Under the pieces are notes generated by a model. It was given only the letters and a program-made list of their open reading frames with translations. It did not search any database and was not told the origin of the DNA. Both the position numbers and the translations under genes were made by a program. Below, one piece after another: positions 35,530 through 43,868 of a DNA stretch of 64,000 nt (positions are counted from its first letter, which is position 1; the number at the start of each line of letters is the position of its first letter). Source of the DNA: Flavobacteriales bacterium (lineage in GTDB: Bacteria; Bacteroidota; Bacteroidia; Flavobacteriales_C; GCA-002722245); contig PBLA01000027.1 in assembly GCA_002722245.1 (NCBI GenBank), forward strand, positions 169,138 to 233,137, given 5' to 3'.

Positions 35530-35557
35530 AAAAAGGTACTTCATGAAGTACCTTTTT
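35530..35557. terminator. Palindromic terminator between DUF1573 genes
   Basis: A perfect 28-bp palindrome with A-run and T-run ends, centred on TCATGA, directly after the larger DUF1573 gene. Confidence 0.88.
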
Positions 35558-35574
35558 AAGTTATTAGAAGTCTT

Positions 35575-36030
35575 TTATTCTGCTGTTGGACCTGATTGAA
35601 TCGGTGGCATTGCAGCAGGAGCTTGATTGGCATTGATCGTTCCAACTACTTTAAGCGTTTGTGTCCCGTTTATCGCATTCGATTTCACTGTGACAGTTTT
35701 GCTAATTCTACCTACTCTCTTTGTATCATACCTTACTTTCAACTCTGCCTTTTCACCAGGCATAATTGGTGTAGTAGGACATTGAGGGACAGTACATCCA
35801 CAAGAACCTTTACAAGTAGTAATATGAAGAGGCTTTTTACCAGCATTCGTAAACATAACCACTCTAAAAGGATCACTACCTTGATCAATTGTTCCGAAAT
35901 CAACAACGGTTGTGTCAAACTGAATTTTTGGACCATTTGGATCAACAGGTTCAAGCTCGGTAGTTTGAGCATTAACATTCATGGAAAGACCGAATACGGC
36001 CAAACAAAAAGTAAATAATAATTTTTTCAT
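35575..36030 (-). CDS. DUF1573 domain-containing exported protein
   Basis: A 151-residue protein with a signal peptide (MKKLLFTFCLAVFGLSMNVN, then AQ) and one DUF1573 domain: VVDFGTIDQGSDPFRVV, CKGSCGCTVPQCP and LKVVGTI. A short Pro/Ala-rich tail follows. It is a tandem paralogue of the gene at 35126, with the same cysteine motif in register, so the pair arose by duplication. Function is not known. Such proteins are abundant in Bacteroidota and are exported; strong-looking RNA signals suggest this copy is well expressed. Confidence 0.88.
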   Translation of the reverse strand: MKKLLFTFCLAVFGLSMNVNAQTTELEPVDPNGPKIQFDTTVVDFGTIDQGSDPFRVVMFTNAGKKPLHITTCKGSCGCTVPQCPTTPIMPGEKAELKVRYDTKRVGRISKTVTVKSNAINGTQTLKVVGTINANQAPAAMPPIQSGPTAE

Positions 36031-36139
36031 GTGTTCGTTTTTTAATGATTTTTCAATCTAAATCAAATTTAAGCATTTAGATTTCAAAAACGTGTTAATG
36101 ACTTGTTAAAGTTTAACCTAAAACTATGCCACTTTAAAA

Positions 36140-36652
36140 TTAATCAAAGTATGCTTCAAAGGATGTGGTTTGGTAGTGATTATCACCAAAATATTTGATA
36201 AGATCTAAGTACATGGAATAATTGTAATATCCAGGTACTACTTTTATCCGTTCAAGTTGCTCATTATAATAAACTATTGTGGGAAATGAAAGCCTACCGT
36301 TGATGGTGGCTTGATCAATAGCAAAATCATGAGTTCTTTTCTTATTATCAAATAACTTTCCTTTAAATAAAAGTGACTCTCTTGATTCAGCATCAAAACG
36401 AACAGCATAGAAATGTTTGTTTAGATAATCAATTACTTTAGGATGCGTAAACGTTGTTTTCGCCATTTTTTTACACCAGACACACCATTCCGTATGAAAA
36501 TCAATGAGTACTTTTTTAGGGTCTGTTTTCATTTTTTCCTGGACCTCTTCAACAGTTAGCCATTGGAGTGTTGGCTTGATTTTATGTGCAACCTTTGAAC
36601 TACACGCTATCAAAAGCACAGAGATTAATAAGAAAACAAAATATTTACCCAT
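36140..36652 (-). CDS. Thioredoxin-like lipoprotein
   Basis: A 170-residue protein with a lipoprotein signal (LISVLLIAC, Cys at about 17) and a thioredoxin-fold domain. VLIDFHTEWCVWCKKMAKTT at about 49-68 holds the CxxC active site, and SFPTIVYYN at about 122 has the cis-Pro. The CVWC site and the following KKM are typical of thioredoxin_7/DUF255-like reductases. It probably acts as a periplasmic, membrane-anchored disulfide reductase or isomerase; the partner is not shown. It stands alone between the DUF1573 genes and tRNA-Lys. Confidence 0.87.
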   Translation of the reverse strand: MGKYFVFLLISVLLIACSSKVAHKIKPTLQWLTVEEVQEKMKTDPKKVLIDFHTEWCVWCKKMAKTTFTHPKVIDYLNKHFYAVRFDAESRESLLFKGKLFDNKKRTHDFAIDQATINGRLSFPTIVYYNEQLERIKVVPGYYNYSMYLDLIKYFGDNHYQTTSFEAYFD

Positions 36653-36710
36653 GAGTGTAAAGATATTTAAATTAACAAGGAAGCGATGTCATTTAATCAA
36701 CATATGGCAA

Positions 36711-36739
36711 AAAAAAAGCGAGTCAGCAGACTCGCTTTT
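36711..36739 (-). terminator. Intrinsic terminator after tRNA-Lys
   Basis: On the minus strand: AAAAGCGAGTC, a four-base loop, GACTCGCTTTT and a longer T-run. The stem starts within the CCA end of the tRNA. Confidence 0.88.
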
Positions 36740-36814
36740 GGTGATCTGGCAGGGGCTCGAACCCTGGACCCTCTCCTTAAAAGGGAGATGCTCTACCAAC
36801 TGAGCTACCAGATC
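36739..36814 (-). tRNA. tRNA-Lys (UUU)
   Basis: The minus strand folds as acceptor GATCTGG/CCAGATC, D arm GCTC/GAGC, anticodon stem TCTCC/GGAGA with loop CTTTTAA (anticodon UUU), and T arm CAGGG-TTCGAGC-CCCTG, a discriminator A and an encoded CCA. Confidence 0.96.
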
Positions 36815-36956
36815 GCGTTTTTGAAACGGGTTGCAAATATAAGGACATAAAATTTTTAACTCAAAATAAATAAGGCTTTTTTTTAGAAGGATATGAAACA
36901 TATGTTAATTTTGATTTGTAATCAAATGAAAATCAAATTATAATAACAAATTGAGC

Positions 36957-37469
36957 ATGGATAAAATTTTTCTAATTGGTTTTATGGGATGCGGGAAATC
37001 AACATTTGGCAGAAAATTAGCACACAAAATTGGATGGGAATTTATTGATTTAGACGATTACATTGAAAAAGAAGAACAACGCGACATAAAAACAATATTT
37101 GAATTAGAAGGAGAGAATTATTTTAGGGAATTAGAAACTAATACGCTTAATTCTTTGAAAAATCACAAAAGCACTGTGATTAGTTGTGGTGGGGGAACAC
37201 CATGTTTCAATGAAAATATTCACGTAATTAATGAGTTAGGATTATCTGTATACATAAAGCTATCTCCAGAGACTTTGATGAAAAGATTAATCAGTGAAAA
37301 GTCAAAACGACCGTTAATTGCATCAAAAAAAAATAGTGAATTGCTTGAGTTTATTGAACAGAAATTAAATGAACGTCAATCATTTTATCATCAGGCTCAT
37401 GTTACTTTTGATTACAGTTCAAAAGATGAAGGTAAGTTTATTGATTTTATTACCGAAAAAGTTGGTTAA
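36957..37469 (+). CDS. aroK: Shikimate kinase
   Basis: A 170-residue kinase of the shikimate pathway, ATP-dependent. It has the Walker A motif GFMGCGKSTFG at about 7-17, the shikimate-binding DLDDYIE (DxD) at about 31-37, GENYFRELE with the conserved Arg, SCGGGTPCF at about 74-82 and the lid RPLI at about 118. The ATG at 36957 is preferred over a TTG two codons upstream. Standard length, cytoplasmic. No other aro gene is adjacent. Confidence 0.94.
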   Translation: MDKIFLIGFMGCGKSTFGRKLAHKIGWEFIDLDDYIEKEEQRDIKTIFELEGENYFRELETNTLNSLKNHKSTVISCGGGTPCFNENIHVINELGLSVYIKLSPETLMKRLISEKSKRPLIASKKNSELLEFIEQKLNERQSFYHQAHVTFDYSSKDEGKFIDFITEKVG

Positions 37470-37521
37470 AAGGGAGTTATAAGGTTAACAATGTGTTAAG
37501 AATACAAGAAATAGAACAGCA

Positions 37522-37554
37522 TTGATGGCTAAATGAAAAAATGGTTTATTTTTG
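37522..37554 (+). promoter_or_regulatory. gapA promoter
   Basis: TTGA at 37522-37525, a 21-bp spacer, and TATTTTTG at 37547-37554, close to the Bacteroidota -33/-7 consensus. Transcription would start near 37562, giving a leader of about 49 nt. Confidence 0.65.
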
Positions 37555-37610
37555 TCCCGCTATTGAGCGTTTTTCAATAGAATTTTTTAAATATTAAAAC
37601 AAGAATTACA

Positions 37611-38636
37611 ATGAGCAAAGTAAGAGTTGCATTTAATGGAATGGGTCGTATCGGTAAGAATGTTATGAGAGTTATCGTAGAAAAATTTAACGATCAAATA
37701 GAAATAGTTGCGGGTAACGATTTAGTTTCTCCAGCAGAAATCGCAAATGGATTACCAAAAGATTCAATTTTTGGAAGATTTCCAGTAGAAGTTTCTTTGG
37801 AAGGGGATAACGTTATCAAAGTGGGAGATCACTCTATTACTGTTTATGCTGAGAAAGATGCCAACAATATTCCTTGGGCCAAACATGATGTAGATATTGT
37901 TTTTGAATGTACAGGATTCTATTTATCAACTGAAAAGTCTCAAGCTCACCTTAACGCAGGAGCAAAAAAGGTAATTGTTTCAGCGCCTTGTAAGGATTCA
38001 ACTAAAACAGTTGTTGTTGGTGTAAACCATGAAATCTTAACATCTGAGGATAAAATAGTTTCTAACGCTTCATGTACAACGAACTGTTTAGCACCTATGA
38101 CTAAAGCCATTGATGATTCATTTAAGGTGATTTCTGGTTTAATGTCAACAACACATGCTGCTACAGCGACACAAAAAGTAGCTGATGCATTTGGTGGTGG
38201 AAAAAACAGAGCAACATTAAATAATATTATTCCTGCTTCAACAGGAGCTGCAATTGCAGTAGGGAAAGTATTACCTCATTTAAACGGTAAGTTAAATGGA
38301 ACTGCGCTGAGAGTACCAACAGATACAGGATCAGTTGTAGAATGTGTTTACCAAATAGAAGGTGAAAAATCTGCTGATGAGGTAAAAGAAGCAATGCAAG
38401 CTAATATTTCTAAAATGAATGATTCAACATTGTTGAAGCAAACTGTTTATTTAGGAGATTTTTATGAATGTTCAAGAGACTGTGTAGGTGAACCATATTC
38501 TTCAATGGTATCAGATAACATTCTAACTATTCCAAACAATGGAACAACTTTAGTAAAAGCAACATCATTTTATGATAATGAAATGGGATTCTCTCATAGA
38601 ATGGCTGAATTAGCAATTATTTTATCTTCTAAATAA
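37611..38636 (+). CDS. gapA: Glyceraldehyde-3-phosphate dehydrogenase, type I
   Basis: A 341-residue glycolytic enzyme that oxidises glyceraldehyde-3-phosphate to 1,3-bisphosphoglycerate with NAD. It has the NAD-binding FNGMGRIGKNVMR at the N-terminus, the catalytic Cys in SNASCTTNCLAP at about 149-160, HAATATQKV with the helper His, and the closing WYDNE-equivalent FYDNEMGFSHRM. The Trp of that motif is Phe here. The sequence is somewhat divergent from typical type I enzymes around ATLNNIIPASTGAA, but the active site is complete. It is followed by pfkA 31 bp downstream, so the two probably form an operon. Confidence 0.95.
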   Translation: MSKVRVAFNGMGRIGKNVMRVIVEKFNDQIEIVAGNDLVSPAEIANGLPKDSIFGRFPVEVSLEGDNVIKVGDHSITVYAEKDANNIPWAKHDVDIVFECTGFYLSTEKSQAHLNAGAKKVIVSAPCKDSTKTVVVGVNHEILTSEDKIVSNASCTTNCLAPMTKAIDDSFKVISGLMSTTHAATATQKVADAFGGGKNRATLNNIIPASTGAAIAVGKVLPHLNGKLNGTALRVPTDTGSVVECVYQIEGEKSADEVKEAMQANISKMNDSTLLKQTVYLGDFYECSRDCVGEPYSSMVSDNILTIPNNGTTLVKATSFYDNEMGFSHRMAELAIILSSK

Positions 38637-38667
38637 TTTAGAAATAAGAAAACAATACAGTTACCTT

Positions 38668-39651
38668 ATGGGTGCAGAAATAAAAAAGATTGGTGTTTTA
38701 ACATCAGGAGGAGATGCTCCAGGAATGAACGCAGCGATAAGAGCTGTTGTTCGTTCCTCTTTTTATTATGGGATTGAAGCAGTTGGAATATACCGTGGAT
38801 ACGAAGGAATGATTGATGGTGATTTTGAAACATTGGACGTTCGATCAGTAAATCACATTTTAGGTAAAGGAGGAACTGTGTTAAAATCTGCTAGATGTTT
38901 AGAATTCCATAAGCCAGAAGTAAGAGCAAAGGCGGCAGATCAATTAAGAAAAGCTGGTATTGATGCTATTGTAGCAATTGGAGGTAACGGAACTTTTACA
39001 GGTGCTAAATTATTATGGGAAGAGCAGAATATTCCAGTAATTGGAGTGCCAGGCACCATTGACAATGATTTACATGGTTCTGATTACACTATTGGTTTTG
39101 ATACAGCAAATAATGTTGTGTTGGAAGCCATTGATAATATTCGAAATACAGCAATGTCCCACAACAGATTGTTTTTTGTTGAAGTAATGGGTCGCGAATC
39201 GGGTTATATCGCCGCATATACAGGGTTGGCTTCAGGTGCTTTTGGGATATTGATCCCAGAAAAAGAAACAACTTTTGACGAGCTCATCGAAAAATTAGAC
39301 ATCGGAAGAAAAAATGGTAAATCATCCAGTATTGTAGTAGTCGCTGAGGGGAATAAATGGGGAGGAGCATATAAAATAAAACAGATGATAAAAGAGAATG
39401 CACCTTATTATGATGCGAAAGTATCCATTTTGGGGCATACTCAAAGAGGAGGTGTACCAACTTGTTTTGATCGAATCCTATCAAGTAGACTTGGAGTTGC
39501 TGCAGTAGAAGGTTTACGTAGTGGGAAATCTGGAGTTATGGCTGGTATAATAAAAAATAATGTTGTGTACACCACGTTGGAAGATGCTATTCAATTCAAG
39601 GATCATGTGGACGATGAAATCGTTCGTGTAGCTGAAATTCTTTCAATCTAA
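38668..39651 (+). CDS. pfkA: ATP-dependent 6-phosphofructokinase
   Basis: A 327-residue glycolytic kinase converting fructose-6-phosphate to fructose-1,6-bisphosphate. It has LTSGGDAPGMNAAIRAVVR at the N-terminus (ATP site; the Gly after GG favours ATP over PPi), GGNGTFTGA at about 107-115, and the catalytic PGTIDNDLHGSD at about 129-140, then MGRESGYIA and LGHTQRGG. Length and motif order match PfkA. It is second in a pair with gapA. A strong terminator follows. Confidence 0.95.
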   Translation: MGAEIKKIGVLTSGGDAPGMNAAIRAVVRSSFYYGIEAVGIYRGYEGMIDGDFETLDVRSVNHILGKGGTVLKSARCLEFHKPEVRAKAADQLRKAGIDAIVAIGGNGTFTGAKLLWEEQNIPVIGVPGTIDNDLHGSDYTIGFDTANNVVLEAIDNIRNTAMSHNRLFFVEVMGRESGYIAAYTGLASGAFGILIPEKETTFDELIEKLDIGRKNGKSSSIVVVAEGNKWGGAYKIKQMIKENAPYYDAKVSILGHTQRGGVPTCFDRILSSRLGVAAVEGLRSGKSGVMAGIIKNNVVYTTLEDAIQFKDHVDDEIVRVAEILSI

Positions 39652-39668
39652 TTCATTAATAAGTTTCT

Positions 39669-39700
39669 AAAAAGGTGTCAATATTGACACCTTTTTTTTT
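39669..39700 (+). terminator. Intrinsic terminator after pfkA
   Basis: AAAAGGTGTCAATATTGACACC followed by nine or more T; a palindromic stem. Confidence 0.93.
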
Positions 39701-39787
39701 GATAGTAAACCAATAGCACATTAGGGTCTTCTGAAGTTTAAACTCTTGTAATTTAATCTTCATTTAATTTAAATATCTCCCATAGAA

Positions 39788-39801
39788 TTGAAGGCCTTCA
39801 A
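39788..39801. promoter_or_regulatory. 14-bp palindrome before the chitinase gene
   Basis: TTGAAGGCCTTCAA is a perfect palindrome in the 320-bp gap between the pfkA terminator and the chitinase gene. It is about 190 bp upstream of the probable promoter. A second, shorter palindrome AGTTTAAACT lies at 39735. The rest of the gap is AT-rich, with no gene seen. An operator role is speculative. Confidence 0.25.
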
Positions 39802-39991
39802 CTCATTCGTTGTTACATATTGTTGGATGTTTTTATAATGAGCGAATTCTTAACACTAAATTGATAAAAAATAAAGGTTTAAGACTAAATGCTTGTATAT
39901 CAGTTTTTTACGTAATTGTGTCTTGTTCTTGTCCACTAGAAGTATGAGTAGATTTCTCAACGATGAAAAGGGAAATTATTTGAAATAGTCT

Positions 39992-39999
39992 TATATTTG
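39992..39999 (+). promoter_or_regulatory. Chitinase -7 promoter element
   Basis: TATATTTG fits TAnnTTTG, 22 bp before the chitinase ATG. No good -33 match is seen at the right distance. Confidence 0.45.
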
Positions 40000-40021
40000 G
40001 CCACTCAAAATTCACTTTACT

Positions 40022-41785
40022 ATGACAAGAATTTTTTCGCTATGTGTTGTTACATTACTCTTAGTAGGCGGAATGTTAAAAGCACAAAACTCATGTAAGC
40101 AAATTATTGGATATTATCCTTCTTGGCAGATGTATAAAAGATCTGGTGCTGTTGTTCCTGAGTACCTTGATTATACAAGATACAGTATTTTGAACTACTC
40201 TTTCTTTCAGCCTGATTCCAATGGGTATCTTACAGGAACAGATCCTTGGGCTGATTCATTATTATTGAGAGGAAGAATGGATTGGAGTAAACCTCAACCA
40301 GCCTATTATCCAAATACTTCGTTAATAGATTTTGCTCATTTATGGGGGACAAAAGTGATGGTTTCTATCGGTGGTTGGACACTTTCAGACAATTTCCCGG
40401 AAATCGCAAGTAAGCCAGAGAAAACACAAACATTTGTAGATGAATGTGTAAGAATCATAAAAGACTATCAGTTCGATGGAATTGACATTGATTGGGAATA
40501 TCCTTGTTATGAAGAACATAGTGGCCGTCCCGACATGGATAAGAAAAACTTTACAAAATTCATGTATGCCATTCGAGTAGGAATTGATTCCTTGGCTCAA
40601 GCTATGGGAAGATCGAAAGAGAATAAGTTCTTATTAACTGCTGCCTTTGGAGCTGCTAAAAAGAATATGGATTGTATTGAGTATGATCAAGTATCTCAAT
40701 TTATGGATTACATTAATGCTATGACTTATGATTTTAATGGTCCATGGTCACAAGATGCCAACCATAATTCGCCGCTATATGCGCCAAGGAAAGGAAGTGA
40801 CGGTTCTTTGGATGTAGCCTATAAAATGCTTACTGAACGATGCGTTCCATCCAGTAAAATAAATTTAGGTGTAGCTTTTTATGGAAGAACGTTAAGAGGT
40901 TTTGGTGGTGAAAAACCTGATTTGCATGCGTCTCATGATGGAAAAGTAGATGTTGAACGGTATCCTCTTCACGCTGGAAATCCACTTTACTACCGAATAG
41001 TGGATGAAATGGATGATTATGAAATTCAGCTATTCGATGAAGTTTCAGGAAACCCTTATGCAATCAGTACAGATGATTCATGTTTTATTACCTATGACGA
41101 TCCTAAGTCGATTGAGATGAAGGCCAAATATGTGAAAGATAACAATTGTGGAGGTGTCATTATATGGGATGCAACTGGAGATTACATGGAAAAGAAAAAA
41201 GGCTCTTTACTCCTAACAGGTACCCCTTTAGCCGATAAACTTGTGGAAGTCCTTGAACCTTGTGATGTTCCAAAAATGAAAAAAATATATAAGATGCCTG
41301 AGGCTGTTAAATGGGACAACTTGGATAAATTCACCTTCTCAAGTGACTGTGACTTCGGAAAGGATCAAGAAGAAGAGAAAGTTGTAATTCAGGAAGAAAG
41401 CACAGCGCAATTAGATACTGTTGCAGAGCAAATGATTTCCGAGAAAAAGGGACACGTTATTGAGGATCTTCGTTTTGAATACGGATCATATAAAATCAAA
41501 GAAGGAACAACGGGATCATTGGATGAATTAGTTCAAATTATGAATGATAATAAATCCCTTAAGGTAAAAGTAAAAGGATACACGGATAACATCGGTAGCC
41601 CTGCTTTTAATGCTTCGCTTTCTTATAAAAGAGCTCAAGCTGTTGCGAAATATATTATTGCTGCAGGGATTTCGGAAGATCGAGTGTCCTACAGAGGATT
41701 TGGACTATTAAATCCAAGAGCTCCAAATAAAACGGAATTTGGAAGATCTCAAAATAGAAGAGTCGAATTTGAAGTTACTAACTAA
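40022..41785 (+). CDS. GH18 chitinase with C-terminal OmpA domain
   Basis: A 587-residue surface enzyme. A signal peptide (to about LKAQ) is followed by a GH18 domain (about 22-400): IIGYYPSWQMYKR, VMVSIGGWTLS, and the catalytic DGIDIDWEYP at about 151-160, whose final Glu is the acid/base. AMTYDFNGPW and CGGVIIWDATGDY complete the barrel. After a linker of about 70 residues, residues 477-587 form an OmpA/MotB domain (VKGYTDNIGSPAFNASLSYK, RSQNRRVEFEV), which binds peptidoglycan and would hold the protein at the envelope. It cleaves chitin to oligosaccharides. It heads a block of five same-strand genes with 5-13 bp gaps, ending at 47753. Confidence 0.93.
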   Translation: MTRIFSLCVVTLLLVGGMLKAQNSCKQIIGYYPSWQMYKRSGAVVPEYLDYTRYSILNYSFFQPDSNGYLTGTDPWADSLLLRGRMDWSKPQPAYYPNTSLIDFAHLWGTKVMVSIGGWTLSDNFPEIASKPEKTQTFVDECVRIIKDYQFDGIDIDWEYPCYEEHSGRPDMDKKNFTKFMYAIRVGIDSLAQAMGRSKENKFLLTAAFGAAKKNMDCIEYDQVSQFMDYINAMTYDFNGPWSQDANHNSPLYAPRKGSDGSLDVAYKMLTERCVPSSKINLGVAFYGRTLRGFGGEKPDLHASHDGKVDVERYPLHAGNPLYYRIVDEMDDYEIQLFDEVSGNPYAISTDDSCFITYDDPKSIEMKAKYVKDNNCGGVIIWDATGDYMEKKKGSLLLTGTPLADKLVEVLEPCDVPKMKKIYKMPEAVKWDNLDKFTFSSDCDFGKDQEEEKVVIQEESTAQLDTVAEQMISEKKGHVIEDLRFEYGSYKIKEGTTGSLDELVQIMNDNKSLKVKVKGYTDNIGSPAFNASLSYKRAQAVAKYIIAAGISEDRVSYRGFGLLNPRAPNKTEFGRSQNRRVEFEVTN

Positions 41786-41798
41786 AAGAACGCATTTT

Positions 41799-43856
41799 AT
41801 GCTTATAAAAAGTAAGAAAATATCTACTTTGTTGCTGACTGCATGTGTTTCTGCAATAGCGTTTGCAGGACCAGAAGGAGATGATTATGTAAATTATTCT
41901 CCGCATAACTCAGTTAGGATGGGGTACTACTTTTTTCCAGTTTTTGAAGAGGTAGATACGGCAAAATCATCGGTAAACTACAGCAGTAGTTTCAATATGG
42001 TGGATAAATCAAAAGGTAAAGCGAGCAAAGGTCTGCTAGGAAAAGATATTACAGTTTCTGGAGTAACCCGATTTTTAACTATTCAGCGAACGATGTTGGA
42101 ATCTTATTCTGACATGACGACAAGTGACAAGCATATTTCTTTTTCCGATTACCCAAATGCAGATGCTAATTCGGGTGCAAATGCTGGTTATCCTTTGCTC
42201 GAACTTAACTTAAAGTCCAAAGCGACAAAGGATCTTACATTTAATGTAGGATATTCCATGGGTCATAATATGACAGGATCCATCAGAGGAGCATCGCGAA
42301 ATATGGGAGCTGTTCAGAATTTGAATTTCAGTGCGGTAATGAAAAAAGGATTTTGGAAAACCTCTGTTGCAGCTGGAGAAGTTTTAGCCACAAAACTTTC
42401 CAGAATGACGCTTGGTCAGGCTGAGTTTACGGATAACTATTTTGATAGATTGCCTTGGGATTGGTATCGGAAATCATACACAAGATATCAGGAATATTTT
42501 GCGCTTTCATCCAATGTTGGAGCAAATAATCTCGGTGCTGCCCCCTTACAAGGCGCTATTGGTGTAGTGGAATATATTCCTTATCAAACAAGCTTAAAAG
42601 TATTGTATGGTCAAACCAACCGAAGTTTGATAGCAGGTGTCCATGGAAAAGGGTTCCCTTCAATTGTCCAAGGGTATCGGTTAGAAAAATATGTTTTTGA
42701 GCGAGCGGCTCGTGGAAAAGCAGGTTTGAATGTGTACGCCAAAAGAGGAAAAGCAGATTTTGATATGGACGAAGTGGATAATAATACGATGGCCACTTTT
42801 GATTTTGATCTAAAAGTAAAGCGAGTGAAGGTAGAGGGAGAAATTGGAGGAAGTAAAATTAAAACGACGGATAGTGGGGAAGATGCTATGGGGTCGTATG
42901 AAGGAAATGGTTTTGGTGGATTTTTAAAAGCATCCTTTGATCAAAGAGCTGTACTTTATCCTTTTTCGGTGCAGTTTTATCATATTGATAAGAATTTTGG
43001 TAGTCCTAATTCATCGATATTAAATCAAAACCCGTTTCTTAAACAAGGAGGTTCACGAAATGAATTCCTATATAATGATTCTTACTTCGCCAATATCGCC
43101 AACGAGGCGGGCCAATTAACGAATAATCGTCAAGGAGTAAATTTAGATTTTGAATATAATTTTGGCGATTTAAAAGTTCAATTAGGGTATTCTGTAAGTC
43201 AAGAAATAGAAAAAATAACAGATACGTTAACTATTCAACATCGAGTGAACTCTTTCTCACGATCAAGATTTCGACCATGGTTTCAAGCCGCTGGAAACTA
43301 CACAAGAATAAAGAGTTTCTGGTTCAGAACGTTTGAAACAGTTACGTTGGATGGTGAGGATGATGGAACCTGGTTGGATAGAGATCTTTTAGGATTCAAC
43401 GCGTTGGAATTAATGTTAAAGTATAGAAAGAAAATTGGGAAAAATCAAGAACTAATTCTTTTAAACCTATCTACTGCAAATACAATCAAAGAAGGGTTTA
43501 ATGCATTCTCTATTCCAGGAGACGAGAACAACTTGGTGACTGTTTTATATAATGACATCACAGCTGCGTATAAAATCAATAATAAGCTTTCTTTTGTAGG
43601 AAATTTTGCTGTTGAAAAAACAACAGGAAGTGAACGAACAGCGGTTGATCATAAAGACCCTAATGATCCAATGGTAATAAAAAATGATTTTATCGATCAA
43701 ATTGGGCACATGTATGCTATTGGTGTTGATTATGATATTTCCAAGAAAACTTCGGTACACCTAAGAACCAAATACATGGATCATAAAGACAAGAACTTTA
43801 CACTAGATAAATTTTCAGGTTTTGAAACAACCTTTGAACTAAAAATATTCTTATAA
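41799..43856 (+). CDS. Putative outer-membrane beta-barrel protein, chitin locus
   Basis: A 685-residue protein with a signal peptide (MLIKSKKISTLLLTACVSAI, then AFAG); the frame is open further upstream but the ATG at 41799 follows the chitinase stop and starts the signal. The mature part has many amphipathic beta-strand pairs (LNLKSKATKDLTFNVGYSMG, LDFEYNFGDLKVQLGYSVSQ) and ends in a strand TTFELKIFL. No family is recognised; it is not a SusC homologue, as there is no TonB box or plug. It lies 13 bp after the chitinase and 12 bp before another barrel gene, so an outer-membrane channel or docking role for chitooligosaccharides is plausible but inferred. Confidence 0.65.
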   Translation: MLIKSKKISTLLLTACVSAIAFAGPEGDDYVNYSPHNSVRMGYYFFPVFEEVDTAKSSVNYSSSFNMVDKSKGKASKGLLGKDITVSGVTRFLTIQRTMLESYSDMTTSDKHISFSDYPNADANSGANAGYPLLELNLKSKATKDLTFNVGYSMGHNMTGSIRGASRNMGAVQNLNFSAVMKKGFWKTSVAAGEVLATKLSRMTLGQAEFTDNYFDRLPWDWYRKSYTRYQEYFALSSNVGANNLGAAPLQGAIGVVEYIPYQTSLKVLYGQTNRSLIAGVHGKGFPSIVQGYRLEKYVFERAARGKAGLNVYAKRGKADFDMDEVDNNTMATFDFDLKVKRVKVEGEIGGSKIKTTDSGEDAMGSYEGNGFGGFLKASFDQRAVLYPFSVQFYHIDKNFGSPNSSILNQNPFLKQGGSRNEFLYNDSYFANIANEAGQLTNNRQGVNLDFEYNFGDLKVQLGYSVSQEIEKITDTLTIQHRVNSFSRSRFRPWFQAAGNYTRIKSFWFRTFETVTLDGEDDGTWLDRDLLGFNALELMLKYRKKIGKNQELILLNLSTANTIKEGFNAFSIPGDENNLVTVLYNDITAAYKINNKLSFVGNFAVEKTTGSERTAVDHKDPNDPMVIKNDFIDQIGHMYAIGVDYDISKKTSVHLRTKYMDHKDKNFTLDKFSGFETTFELKIFL

Positions 43857-43868
43857 AATTACATTACG

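Noticed and set aside
36689..36901. A 70-codon minus-strand frame overlapping tRNA-Lys
   Set aside because: It reads through the tRNA and its terminator; the cloverleaf explains the sequence.
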